Source: Haematobia irritans (taxonomy: Eukaryota > Arthropoda > Insecta > Diptera > Muscidae). Taken from it: a DNA stretch of 64,000 nt. The notes under the pieces are model-generated. The model searched no databases and was not told where the DNA came from. It worked only from the letters and a program-made list of their open reading frames with translations. The stretch lies in assembly GCF_050003625.1 (NCBI RefSeq), contig NC_134397.1:153160691-153224690 (forward strand). The letters are read 5' to 3'. The first letter of the stretch is position 1, and each line of letters opens with the position of its first letter. The position numbers were made by a program, and so were the translations under genes. Below are positions 1 to 9,900 of the stretch, piece after piece.

Positions 1-460
1 TATTACTATAGAAAGTTTTGTTAAAATTTCATTTCTATAGAAAGTTTTATCAAAAGTTTATTTCTATAGAAATGTTTGTCAAAATTTTATTTCTATAGAA
101 AATTTTGTAAAAAATGTATTTCTGTAGAAAATTTTGTCAACATTTTATTTCTATACAAAATTTTGTCAAAATTTAATTTCTATACAAAATTTTGTCAACA
201 TTTTATTTCTATAGAAATTTTTGTCAAAATTGTATTGCTATAGAAAATTTTGTCAACTTTTTACTTCCATAGAAAATTTTGTCAACATTTTATTTCTATA
301 GAAAATTTTGTCAAGTTTTTATTTCTATAGAAAATTTTGTCAAATTTTTATTTCTATAGAAAATTTTGTCAAAATTTTATTTCTATAGAAAATTTTGTCA
401 AGGTTTCATTTCTATAGAAAATTTTGTCAAAATTTTATTTCTATAGAAAATTTTGTCAAA
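1..460. repeat. 29-bp AT-rich tandem array
   Basis: About 16 head-to-tail copies of a 29-bp unit. Its core is the self-complementary ATTTCTATAGAAAT, followed by AATTTTGTCAAAA. Copies differ by scattered substitutions and small indels. The same unit recurs inside family A copies at 32005-32260 and 62105-62430 and as a long array at 18916-23104. Confidence 0.9.
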
Positions 461-697
461 CTAGATTATATACGTATTTAATCGGCCTTTTTTTGTTTAA
501 TATATACCCCGTATGGGCTAACTTACAATTTAGAAGACAGTGTTAAAAAGTTTTACGATACCTTGCCATCGGCAAGTGTTATCGCAACCCAAGTAATTCG
601 ATTGTGGATGACAGCCTTTAGTAGAAGTTCCTACGCAATCCATGGTGGAGGGTACATAAGATTCGGCCTGGCCGAACTTACGGCCGTATATACTTGT
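1..697 (-). mobile_element. Family A INE-1-like element, 5' part (cut by window edge)
   Basis: The right end (about 470-697) is the conserved 5' terminus of family A read on the minus strand: ACAAGTATATACGGCCGTAA, then GGCCAGGCCGAA, then TACCCTCCACCATGG. The same block closes the copies at 30157-32507 and 61864-63506. The left 460 bases are the internal 29-bp array of this family. The element continues beyond base 1, so its 3' end is not seen. No coding capacity is apparent, and the assignment to INE-1/Helentron-associated repeats is by resemblance. Confidence 0.7.
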
Positions 698-1046
698 TAA
701 TTGATTATTTTTTAAAAAGACAATTTAAACTAAATTACATTGAAAGTAAAGTTTTCTTTTCCGAGCAACGAAATTTAAGACAAGCGAAGATTTCTTTTGA
801 TGCTAAAAATATTTCTTTAAAAATTAATAGAATAGTTTGAAGATAATCGTTGTATCATTTGTCATAAATTCGGTTTTAACTGATATCAAAGGAAATACTT
901 TTCCAGATGTAAGTATATTTTCATTGGGTGTTAATGCATATCCAATTTAGGTTTTACTATGATCCAACGGAGCTTCATGAAAATGGGGGTTTGTCTGCTC
1001 TTAAAATAACAAGAAAAACACATTTTTTTGTCAAAATTCGTTTTTA
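698..1046. other. Unassigned AT-rich spacer
   Basis: No coding, RNA or repeat signal was recognised. Its right part (about 960-1046) abuts the mariner C-terminus and probably includes that element's 3' untranslated end, although a terminal inverted repeat could not be matched. Confidence 0.5.
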
Positions 1047-1356
1047 TTATTCAACATAGTTCCCTTCAAGAGCGATACAACGATTATAACGACCTTCTAA
1101 TTTTTTGATACCATTTTGGTAGTACTCCTTCGTGTTTGCCTCAAAATAGGCCTAAGTTTCGGCGATCACCTCTTCATTGCAGCCAAATTTTTTTCTGCGA
1201 TTATCCTTTTGAGGTCTGAGAACAAGAAAAAGTCGCTGGGGGCCAGATCTGGAGAATACGGTGGGTGGGGAAGCAATTCGAAGCCCAATTCATGAATGTT
1301 TGCTAACATTTTCAATGACTTGTGGCACGGTGCGTTGTCTTGGTGGAACAACACTT
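1047..1356 (-). pseudogene. mariner transposase pseudogene, C-terminal part
   Basis: On the minus strand this reads the C-terminus of a mariner (DD34D) transposase. The block HQDNAPCH followed by LPHPPYSPDLAPSDFFLF surrounds the last catalytic aspartate. After a frameshift near 1185 the reading continues to a C-terminus KLEGRYNRCIALEGNYVE and a TAA at 1047-1049. An in-frame stop lies between these blocks. Mariner transposases bind terminal inverted repeats and cut and paste DNA at TA sites. This copy is dead. Its N-terminal remnant lies beyond the nested insertion 1357-4873. Confidence 0.9.
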
Positions 1357-2567
1357 TTTATACCCTCCACCATAGGATGGGGGTATATTAACTTTGTCAT
1401 TCCGTTTGTAACACATCGAAATATTGCTCTAAAAACCCCATAAAGAATATATATTCCGGGTCGTGGTGAAATTCTGAGTCGATCTGAGCATGTCCGTCCG
1501 TCCGTCCGTCTGTTGAAATCACGCCAACTTCCGAACGAAACAAGCTATCGACTTGAAACTTGGCACAAGTAGTTGTTATTGATGTAGGTCGGACGGTATT
1601 GCAAATGGGCTATATTGGTCCACTTTTACGTATAGCCCCCATATAAACGGACCCCCAAATTTGCCTTGCGATTGCTCTAAGAGAAGCAAATTTCATCCGA
1701 TCCCGCTGAAATTTGGTACATGGTGTAAGTATATGGTCTCTAACAGCCATGCAAAAATTGGTTCATATCGGTCCATAATTACATATAGCCCCCATATAAA
1801 CGGATCCCCCGATTTGGCTTGTGGAGCCTCTAAGAGAACCAAATTTCATCCGATCCGGCTGAAATTGGTCCTCTTAGAGGAGCAAAAGTCATCCTATCCG
1901 ATTGAAATTTGGTACGTGGTGTTAGTATATGGTCTCTAACAACCATGCAAGAATTGGTTGAATCCGGTCCATAATTATATATAGACTCCATATAAACCGA
2001 TCCCAAGATTTGACCACCGGAGCCCCTTGGAAGAGCAAAATTCATCCTATCCGATTGAAATTTGGTACGTGGTGTTAGTATATGGTCTCTAACAACCATG
2101 CAAGAATTGGTCCATATCGGTCCATAATTATATATAGCCCCCATATAAACCCTTCCCAAGAGTTGATCTCCGGAGCCTCTTGGAGGAGCAAAATTCATCC
2201 GATCCGGTTGAAATTTGCAACGTGGTGTTAGTATAAGGCCGCTAATAACCATGCCAAAATTGGTCCATATCGGTCTATAGTTATATATAGCCGATCCCCA
2301 ATCACACAAAAATTGGTCCATATCGGTTCATAATCATGGTTGCCAATCGAGCCAAAAATAATCTACCAAAGTTTTATTTTAATAGAAAACATTGTCAAAA
2401 TATTATTTCTATAGAAAATTTTGCCAAAATTTTATTTTGTTAGAAACTTTAAACTTAATTGTATACGTATTTAATCGGCCTTTTTTAGATTAATGTATAC
2501 CACGTATGTTCTAAATATGTGGTATATATTACGGTATTAGGAAGTTTTAAGATACTTTGCCATCGAC
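1357..2567 (-). mobile_element. Family A INE-1-like element, 5'-truncated
   Basis: It starts at the family 3' terminus (minus strand), TATACCCTCCACCATAGG, followed by the conserved GTCCGTCCGTCCGTC tract. Then come four partial or complete 153-bp units; landmark positions are 1742, 1938, 2091 and 2244. The first spacing is enlarged by a 43-bp local duplication. A short 29-bp array follows at 2350-2450. The 5' part stops at about 2567, where family B sequence begins in the opposite orientation. It lies inside the mariner remnant. Confidence 0.8.
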
Positions 2568-4873
2568 TAGATCAGATTCTGGATTTATAAGAACCAATTT
2601 TGTTTGAATTTTAGAGAAATCATAAACATATCGTGCAAATGATGAAAAAAGCCTCGATTTGAAATCTTAAATCCGAGGATTTTTACCGTCATTATTTAAA
2701 TGATAACGAGGAGTAAAATCTGGAAATTTTACTTTTAGTTTAAAGCAATTTTTATGATCAGTGCTCCTGCTATACCCTCAAGAAATGAAATCAGTCGATC
2801 GATCAATGTCTTAAATAATGGACCGGTAGAAATAAATGCGATACAAATTTTTGATGGTCTAAAACATTACATTTTCAGGGAAAGTGGATAAAAACTACAG
2901 ATTCTAGGAGTATAAGAAATAAATCCGGGAGGTAGGTCCATATGGGGGCTATACCAAAACATGGAGCAATACTCAAAATTTTCGACACACCTCTTAATGT
3001 TCCACAGATACCTCTAGAATTCCAATTTGAGACAAATTGGGTAAAAACTACGAAACCTAAAGTCGGGCGAGCAGTCTATTAGGGGGCTATACCAAAACAT
3101 GGACCGATACGGACCATTTTCCCCTTTATGGTCCTAAAATACCTCTAGATTTCTAATTTCTGGCAAATTGGGAAAAAACTACGGATTCTATAAGTCCAAG
3201 AAGTAAATTTGGGAGATCGGTCTATGTGGGGGCTACAACGAAACATGGACCGATACACCCTATTTTCTGCACACCTATTTGTGGTCCTAAAATACATCTT
3301 GATTTCCAATTTTAGGCAAATCGAATAAAAACTACAGTTTCTAGAAGCTCAAGACCCCAAATCGGGGGATCGGTTTATATGGGAGATATAACAAAACTTG
3401 GAACGATACTCCCCATTTTCGACACACCTACTTGTGGTCTTAAAATACCTCTAAATTTCAAATTTCCGCCAAATCGGATAGTAAATACAGTTTTTAGAAG
3501 CCCAAGAAATAAAATCTGGAGATCGGTCTATATGGGGGCTGTACGAAAACATGGTTCGATACGAACCATTTTCGACACATTCTTTGATGGTCCTAAAACA
3601 ACTCTAGATTTCATGCAAATCGGGTTGTAAATACAGTTTCTAGACGCCTAAGAAATAAAATCGGGAGATCGGTCTATATCGGGACTACATCAAAACATGG
3701 ACCGATATAGCCCATCTCGAACTTGACCGGCCTGCAAACAAAACACGCATCTGTGCCAAATTTCATGACCATAGCGCCACTATTGAAGGCTGTAGCGTGA
3801 TTACAACAGACAGACAGACGGACAGGCTTATATCGTCTTACAATTTCTCCCTGATCAAGAATATATATACATTATATAGTCGGAAATCGATATTGCGATG
3901 TGTTACAGACGGAATGACAAACTTATTATACCCCCATCACCACTCTACACCGAAAGAATTTTCTTCGTAAAAAGAACGAAAATTTTCGTTAAAAGTACGA
4001 AATTTGTCATTGTTTTACAACCAAAGAAACTTTTCATTAAAAGTACGAAATAATTCGTACTTTTTAAGAAGAAAAGTTCTTCCAAAATTTTCGTAGTTTG
4101 TAAGAAAAAAATTCGTACTTTTTATGAAGAATCTTCTTACTTTTTATGAAAAATATTCGTACTTTTTATGAAACAATTTCGTTCTTTTTATGAAAATGTT
4201 TCGTACTTTTTATGAAAAATTTTCGTAGTTTTTATGAAAAATTTTCGTACTTTTTATGAAAAACTTTCGTACTTTTTTTTCAAAAATGTGCGAACTATTA
4301 AAAAAAAATATATTCGAAAGTGCATTTGGTTGTATTTATAAATGTGAAAAATGACATCACTACTTTACATCTTAAGTTTTTGAATAATTTTTAGTTTTAT
4401 TGCTTCACTTTAATTCATAACGCGCTATCACCCAAATGAGAAGTAGCATAGGCTTGCATAAAAAAATAGAATAAAGGAATACACTCAAGCACATTGTAAA
4501 AGGCAATTTAATGCCGCGAACGGAAATTTTACAACTTCAATGAAACTTCTTCGTTATTTCTAAGAAAATGTTTCGTACTTTTTATGAAGAAATTTTAACG
4601 CAGAATGTTTCGTAAAATATTCGTAAAAACTTCTTCACAAAATTCATGAAATTTGAAGAAAGTTTCGTTAAAAGTAGGAACTTTTTACGAAGAAAAGTTA
4701 ATGTAGAATATTTCGTATAAGTTTCGTATATTCGTAAAGTGTTCTTCGTAAAATTTACGAAAATGAATGAAAATTTCGGTATTTTAATGAAGAATTCACG
4801 AAGAATAGTTAATGAAGAATTCTTCGTAAAATTAACGAAGAGAATTCTTTCGGTGTATGGTGGTGGGTATAAA
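2568..4873 (+). mobile_element. Family B INE-1-like element, 5'-truncated, with nested MITE
   Basis: Family B internal sequence begins mid-element at about 2568 (compare 59650 onward in the complete copy). It runs through degenerate 153-bp units with the recurring GGGGCTATACCAAAACATGG. The conserved tract CAGACAGACAGACGGACAGG precedes the 3' end CACCACTCTA...TGGTGGTGGGTATAAAAA. The last bases are split by the MITE at 3948-4855. The short open stretches (for example 3379-3630) come from the stop-poor repeat and are not considered genes. Confidence 0.8.
3948..4855. mobile_element. TA-flanked MITE (908 bp) with internal short repeats
   Basis: Terminal inverted repeats of about 21 bp with one mismatch: CACCGAAAGAATTTTCTTCG at the left, and the reverse complement CACCGAAAGAATTCTCTTCG at the right. 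Both sides are flanked by TA (3946-3947 and 4856-4857). Removing the element restores the family B 3' end CTATGGTGGTGGG seen elsewhere (61216 onward). The interior is largely degenerate repeats of CGTACTTTTTATGAAAAATT. There is no transposase. TA duplication suggests mobilisation by a Tc1/mariner-type enzyme. Confidence 0.85.
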
Positions 4874-5245
4874 AAACATGGCTCCGATGGTTCAAAAATA
4901 GGCGAACTTTTAAAATTTCAGATGACATCAGCCTTTTTTGAGTGATTGACAAATTGTGCGGGATGTTCTTGCAATATTAAATATATGCTGGTCACAATAA
5001 TGCCCAAGGTTGCCTAAATCTCACGATAGGTCACATGGCGATCTTGTTATGTCAGTTAGCGCACAGCATCAATATTTTCTGGAACAATAACTGATTTAGG
5101 ACGATATGTACGAAATTCGTGCCTACCTCCTCGGTTGAATTCACTATCGATAAGCACTGATCCTTGACGGACCATCGATGCACAGTTGTAAAGTTAATCC
5201 ATGTCGAAATAATTGCACGAAAATATTCACGACATAATTCCATTT
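4874..5245 (-). pseudogene. mariner transposase pseudogene, N-terminal part
   Basis: The minus strand reads the N-terminal DNA-binding half of mariner: RTYRPKSVIVPENIDAVR, then QDRHVTYREI, a stop, and ATLGIIVTSIYLILQEH, which matches the second helix-turn-helix. At least three in-frame stops and one frameshift (near 5150) are present. The central part between this and the C-terminal piece at 1047-1356, including the first catalytic aspartates, was not found, so it is probably deleted. Confidence 0.8.
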
Positions 5246-5604
5246 TTTAGAGTTGAATATTTTAAGTTGCTGTAAAAAAACACAATTAGCACTTGTATGT
5301 GAAAATCTTCTGATTGCAGAACTAGGGTGCCCAATCCTAAAATATAAATGGCAACCCCCATATAAAGCTATCTTCCGATTTGATTTTATTGTGTTGAATA
5401 AACGACCAAATTACATCCCAACATCCAAAGCATACTAAAGGTTCTACTGTATTTCCAAACTAATGATGTTTCAAATTACTGTGCCAATAGAATAGGGAAC
5501 CAAAATCAACGTTAAAGCCATTAGCACCATATGGACAATAAACTATTTGTGTTTATTTGTCTAGGAAAATGTAGGGGATATGCTGGGAAAACGACTATAA
5601 CTAT
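5246..5604. other. Unassigned spacer left of Pao-1
   Basis: It holds the expected 5' flank of the mariner remnant, then unassigned DNA. It ends in an AACTAT-type direct repeat that is the Pao-1 insertion site: the bases before the LTR and those after the other LTR at 17475 both read ACTATAACTAT. Confidence 0.5.
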
Positions 5605-6032
5605 TGAACAAATCCGTGAGATGTTTCCTTTAGTGGACTGTAGATAAAGATTAACTCTCGGAAATGTAAAGATTTTTTGTAACGAAAAGAGAAGAAAGCA
5701 AAAGGCAAAGTTTAAGTTTAAGAATTCAAAAGTATGGCTTTATTCAGGATGACGGCAGCTTACCAAGGGCAATGACGAAGCACAAGTGAAGTTTTTACAA
5801 CAAACGAAGTGTCAGTCAGACATTATGATTTAGAATTTACAACAATTAAATTCATTTTGAGTAAAAGCTTTAGGGTTATCGCATAAAGATTGAATTCAAG
5901 TATCGATAACAACAATTCATATTATGTATTGGCAATTCAATTATTTTCGTTAAATTCAAATATTCAAACATTATTCAAAATTTTCAAAAAATTAATAATA
6001 AGCTAAGAACAGTTGTGGAACGGAGTTCAACA
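5605..6032 (-). repeat. Pao-1 3' LTR
   Basis: A 428-bp direct repeat of 17047-17474, starting TGAACAAATCCGTGAG on the + strand and ending GGAGTTCAACA. No difference from the other copy was noticed. It should supply the polyadenylation end of the element RNA. Confidence 0.95.
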
Positions 6033-6045
6033 TGCCGCCCCCCTT
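6033..6045 (-). promoter_or_regulatory. Pao-1 polypurine tract
   Basis: The sense strand reads AAGGGGGGCGGCA directly against the 3' LTR. Pao-2 has AAGGCGGGCGGAA in the same place. This is the expected primer for plus-strand DNA synthesis. Confidence 0.85.
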
Positions 6046-6058
6046 GCAGCAATGCAAT

Positions 6059-6979
6059 TCAATAAGAACAGGCTCCAGATATTATCCATCCAAACACAGA
6101 ACTTTGGGCGATGGGCATTGAGGACGATGTCTGAATGAGGCCAGCCAACAAGATCTTTGACAACTGATCGTTTCCAACTACAAGTTCTATGTCAGTTGGT
6201 TTAAAAAAATGTGGATCTGCCAAGTTAGGCAGATGGTTGTAGACGGACTGAAGTTTCTTATCGGACGTCGCTTCCGGTAGTGCCATATTAAATTGGTTCT
6301 TCACTATGCCAGTTATTTGAATTTTTACGGTTGGATCATAGTAAGACTGCAAATTCAGTGTGCAGAATTCGGTGTTGTTTTTCCTGGTTGTACGTAGATG
6401 AAGACGCTGGACTAGTGACTTCAGTATCCATGTTTCTAAACCGGCTGAGTTTAACATTAAACGTGCTTTTACGGGGCCGTTTGATGTTAAAACTCGAGCT
6501 AGAGCGGTTGGCAGGAAGATGTGTCTCTTTGGTCTTTGGCTCAGCCTTTCTCGTACCAGCGGTGGGGAACGACTAACAGAAGAAGTGTGTGTTGCCTTTG
6601 GGGTTTTCCTATTGGTTTTTCTGGCGCTGTCATGGTGTGCTTTGTTCGATCGTCCCTTCCTTCTCATGTGGTCGTCGACATGGAGCATTGTGTGGTGGTT
6701 GTAGTTGCATACCACGCAAGTTTTTCGGGACCTGCACCATTCGCGTGTGTGGGAAGCGCAGAGACATTTGAAGCAAAAGCGATGTTCTTTCATATGCTTT
6801 CTCCGTTCAAGAACGTCCATCCGTTGAAATTCGGGGCAGTCTTTTAAGATGTGGCGGTTATGGCAGATACGGCATTTCGGCTGACTAAATGAGGTACTGT
6901 AACGTAAATTTATTAACTTGTGAACTTGAGAATAAAAATTATGAAATTTAGTTGGCAACGGGTAGAATACACAGTTTAA
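6059..6979 (-). CDS. Pao-1 ORF3: nucleocapsid-protease-like protein (env position)
   Basis: An open frame downstream of pol, in the +1 frame relative to it and overlapping its last 31 bases; the reading reported as 299 aa begins at a TTG (6956-6958). It has three zinc-knuckle-type clusters in the same order and spacing as the polyprotein: CRICHNRHILKDC, CFKCLCASHTREWC and CVVCNYNHHTMLH. A basic linker follows, then a domain like peptidase A17 (DUF1758) ending in FGWIISG. The residue at the catalytic aspartate position is asparagine (NSAG), so proteolysis is unlikely. No ATG precedes the zinc region in frame. Expression would need frameshifting, splicing or non-AUG initiation. No signal peptide or membrane segment is seen, so it is not an Env. 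The role is unknown; RNA binding or interference with Gag assembly is inference. Confidence 0.75.
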   Translation of the reverse strand, partial: LNCVFYPLPTKFHNFYSQVHKLINLRYSTSFSQPKCRICHNRHILKDCPEFQRMDVLERRKHMKEHRFCFKCLCASHTREWCRSRKTCVVCNYNHHTMLHVDDHMRRKGRSNKAHHDSARKTNRKTPKATHTSSVSRSPPLVRERLSQRPKRHIFLPTALARVLTSNGPVKARLMLNSAGLETWILKSLVQRLHLRTTRKNNTEFCTLNLQSYYDPTVKIQITGIVKNQFNMALPEATSDKKLQSVYNHLPNLADPHFFKPTDIELVVGNDQLSKILLAGLIQTSSSMPIAQSSVFGWIISGACSY

Positions 6980-9900
6980 CTATTGGACGCAAAAGCGTAC
7001 CAGATTGTGTCTTAAGCTCAGCAACGCGGACCTTTGAGTCAGGACCGCGAAATACCTTAATAACACGTCCCAAACTCCATTCAGTCGGCGGCAAGTTATC
7101 GTCTTTAATAATGACTAAGTCGTCTTCTTTAAGATTTTGCTGTTCTGTCTTCCATTTATATCTTTTCTGCAAGTTGGAGATGTACTCGTTCTTCCATCTC
7201 TTTGCGAAATTAAATTGTATCGTTTTCAATCTTTGCCATCGATTTATTAAAGTCAAGTTATCAGTACATTGTTCTGGTGCAGCAATCAATGCGGAACCTC
7301 TAAGAAAATGTCCAGGTGTCAAAGCAGTAATTTCCGAAGGGTCTTCGCTTATAGGAGACAAGGGCCTAGAATTCAGTACACTTTCTATTCGAACTAGTAA
7401 AGTAGAGAATTCCTCATAAGTAAATTTAATATTGCCTGCGGCTTTTCGAAGGTGGGATTTCATGCTTTTGACAGCAGCTTCCCATAGTCCACCCATGTGT
7501 GGTGCATGTGGTGGAATAAAGTGCCAAGTGAACCCGTGAATATTGTATTTGTCAACTAGACCTTTCTCAGAAGATTGTATAAAGTTTCGATATTCTCGAG
7601 AGAGTGCTTTGCTGGCACCAACAAAATTGGTTCCATTATCAGAGAATACTTTATTAGGTAAACCACGTCTCCCTACAAATCTATCAAATGTGGCTAAGAA
7701 AGCTTCAGTAGTCAACTCGGAGCACGCCTCCAGATGTACAGCTCGAGTTGATAAACAAATGAAAACAGCGGCATAACCTTTATGAAGTTTCGCGTTTCGT
7801 AATTTCGAAGTTTTCAAATCGAATGGGCCGGCAAAATCCAAACCCGTGTTGGTAAAGGGCAGTGAGAAAGTACAACGCTCTTCAGGCAATGCAGCCATTA
7901 TCTGATTTCGAATGCGCTGTTTATATATGGTGCAAGTACGGCAATTTCGAATACAAGATCGGACAGAGTTCTTTAAACGTATCACATAGAATTCAGCTCG
8001 TATTGCCCGTAACATACTTTGATGTTCGGCATGTAAAAGAATTTTGTGGGTAAAAGTTAAAAGCAATTTAAAAAAGTGAGAATGTTCAGGCAGAATGATC
8101 GGATACTTCTCGTTGTATGGAAGATCCGAATTCGCTAAGCGACCATTTACTCTAAGTAAGTCTCGTTCATCTAAAAAAGGGTTCAGAGTTAGAAGTTTGC
8201 TCTTAGAAGATATTGGTTGATTGTTCTTCAATGCATGATATTCCGTAGGAAAAAATTTAAGTTGCGCCAGCCTAATTAATTGAAATTTGACCGTTCTAAT
8301 TTCCGCTGAAGTAATAAGTTGTTCCCCAAATGAGTCAGAATTCCGCTTTTGACATTTCCTTATAAATCTGTACATGAAACATACAACTCGTAGAGCTCGG
8401 CTGAAGGAAGAGAATCTTTCAAGTACGTCTTCCATATGTGTTTCAATTTGGAAGTTAACAGTTTTGCGCTCAAGTTCTGGCTCTTGAAATGTTTTAGATT
8501 TTGGCCAACATTCTGAGTGTTGTACCAACCACTTTGGTCCATGCCACCAGAGATGATTATTTTTCAGTTCTGCCGCAGTACAGCCTCGCGTTCCAATATC
8601 GGCTGGGTTTTCAGTAGTTGGAACATATCGCCAAGTTACATTTCCCACATTATCCAAAATTTCTGAAATCTTATTTGCGACAAAAGTTTTCCAATGGAAA
8701 GGGGGTTTATCTAACCAAGCCAAAGTAATAGTTGAGTCGCACCAAAGATAAACACCGGTAACAGGAAAAGTCAGATTTTGGGATACTGATTTCAAAAGTC
8801 TAGACAGTAGTGCCGCGCCGCACAATTCTAACCTGGGTAAGCTCACTGTTTTCAAAGGTGCCACCTTAGTTTTTGAAACAAGTAAGTTTGATGTTATACA
8901 GTTCTCAGGTGATATAATGCGGATATATATACATGCGCAGTATGCTTTTTCGGAAGCATCGCAAAATCCGTGAATTTGAATACGCCTGTCGGGTGCATAA
9001 TAAATCCAACGAGGTATTCGGATATACTCAATGTCAGAAAAATTGGAAATGAAAGAATTCCATTTTTGAAAAGAGTGAGGCTTGACTTCCTCATCCCAAT
9101 CAGTTCCATCAAGCCAAAGTTGTTGTAAAAGCATCTTTGCTACAACTATAATCGGCGCCAACCAACCAGCGGGATCGAATATCTTTGCCACAATAGATAA
9201 TATTTTCCTTTTCGTCATCGGTGAGGTAGGAAGAGCAATATTTGAAACGACATAGAAAAAAGAATCTGACATGGCATTCCACCGAATGCCTAATGTTTTT
9301 GTTTCGCTGGTATCTTCAAGTTTCAAGAAATCTTCATTTAGAAGATCTTCCGGGGGCACATTGCGAAGAATATGTGGGTGATTAGCCGTAAGCTTTTTGA
9401 GTGGAAACCCAGCAGAATTAAGTAAATCTATAAGTTCTAACAAGTAAGCCTTGGTCTCAGTTAATGAATGTCCCCCAGAAAGAATATCGTCAACATATGT
9501 TTGGTTTCGTAAAATATGTGAAGCTGTGGGATGAGTAGTTTTTTCTTCTTCGGCTAGTTGTAAAAGTGTGCGAATAGCCAAGTATGGAGCACAGTTTACT
9601 CCAAAAGTAACAGTCTTCAAGCAAAAGTCTTTGATCCCTCCGGTCGAATTTTCCCGGAATAAAATGCGCTGATATTGTCTATCATCCTGATGAACATAAA
9701 TTTGGCGATACATTTTCTGAATATCGCCATTAAACACGTATCGGAAGAAACGCCAGCGTAGTACAACATTCATCAGTTCATTTTGTAGTATCGGTCCAGT
9801 ATGCAGAATATCATTCAATGCGACTCCCGTCGAAGTTTTCTTCGAGGCGTTAAATACCACACGTACTTTTGTAGATGACCTTTCAGGTTTTACGACTGCG

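Noticed and set aside
1..460. Regular 29-bp repeats resembling a CRISPR array
   Set aside because: There are no unique spacers, the repeats are contiguous and degenerate, and the context is a eukaryotic genome.
6059..6979. Envelope gene in Pao-1
   Set aside because: Position fits, but there is no signal peptide, membrane segment or cysteine-rich ectodomain. The content is zinc knuckle plus protease-like.
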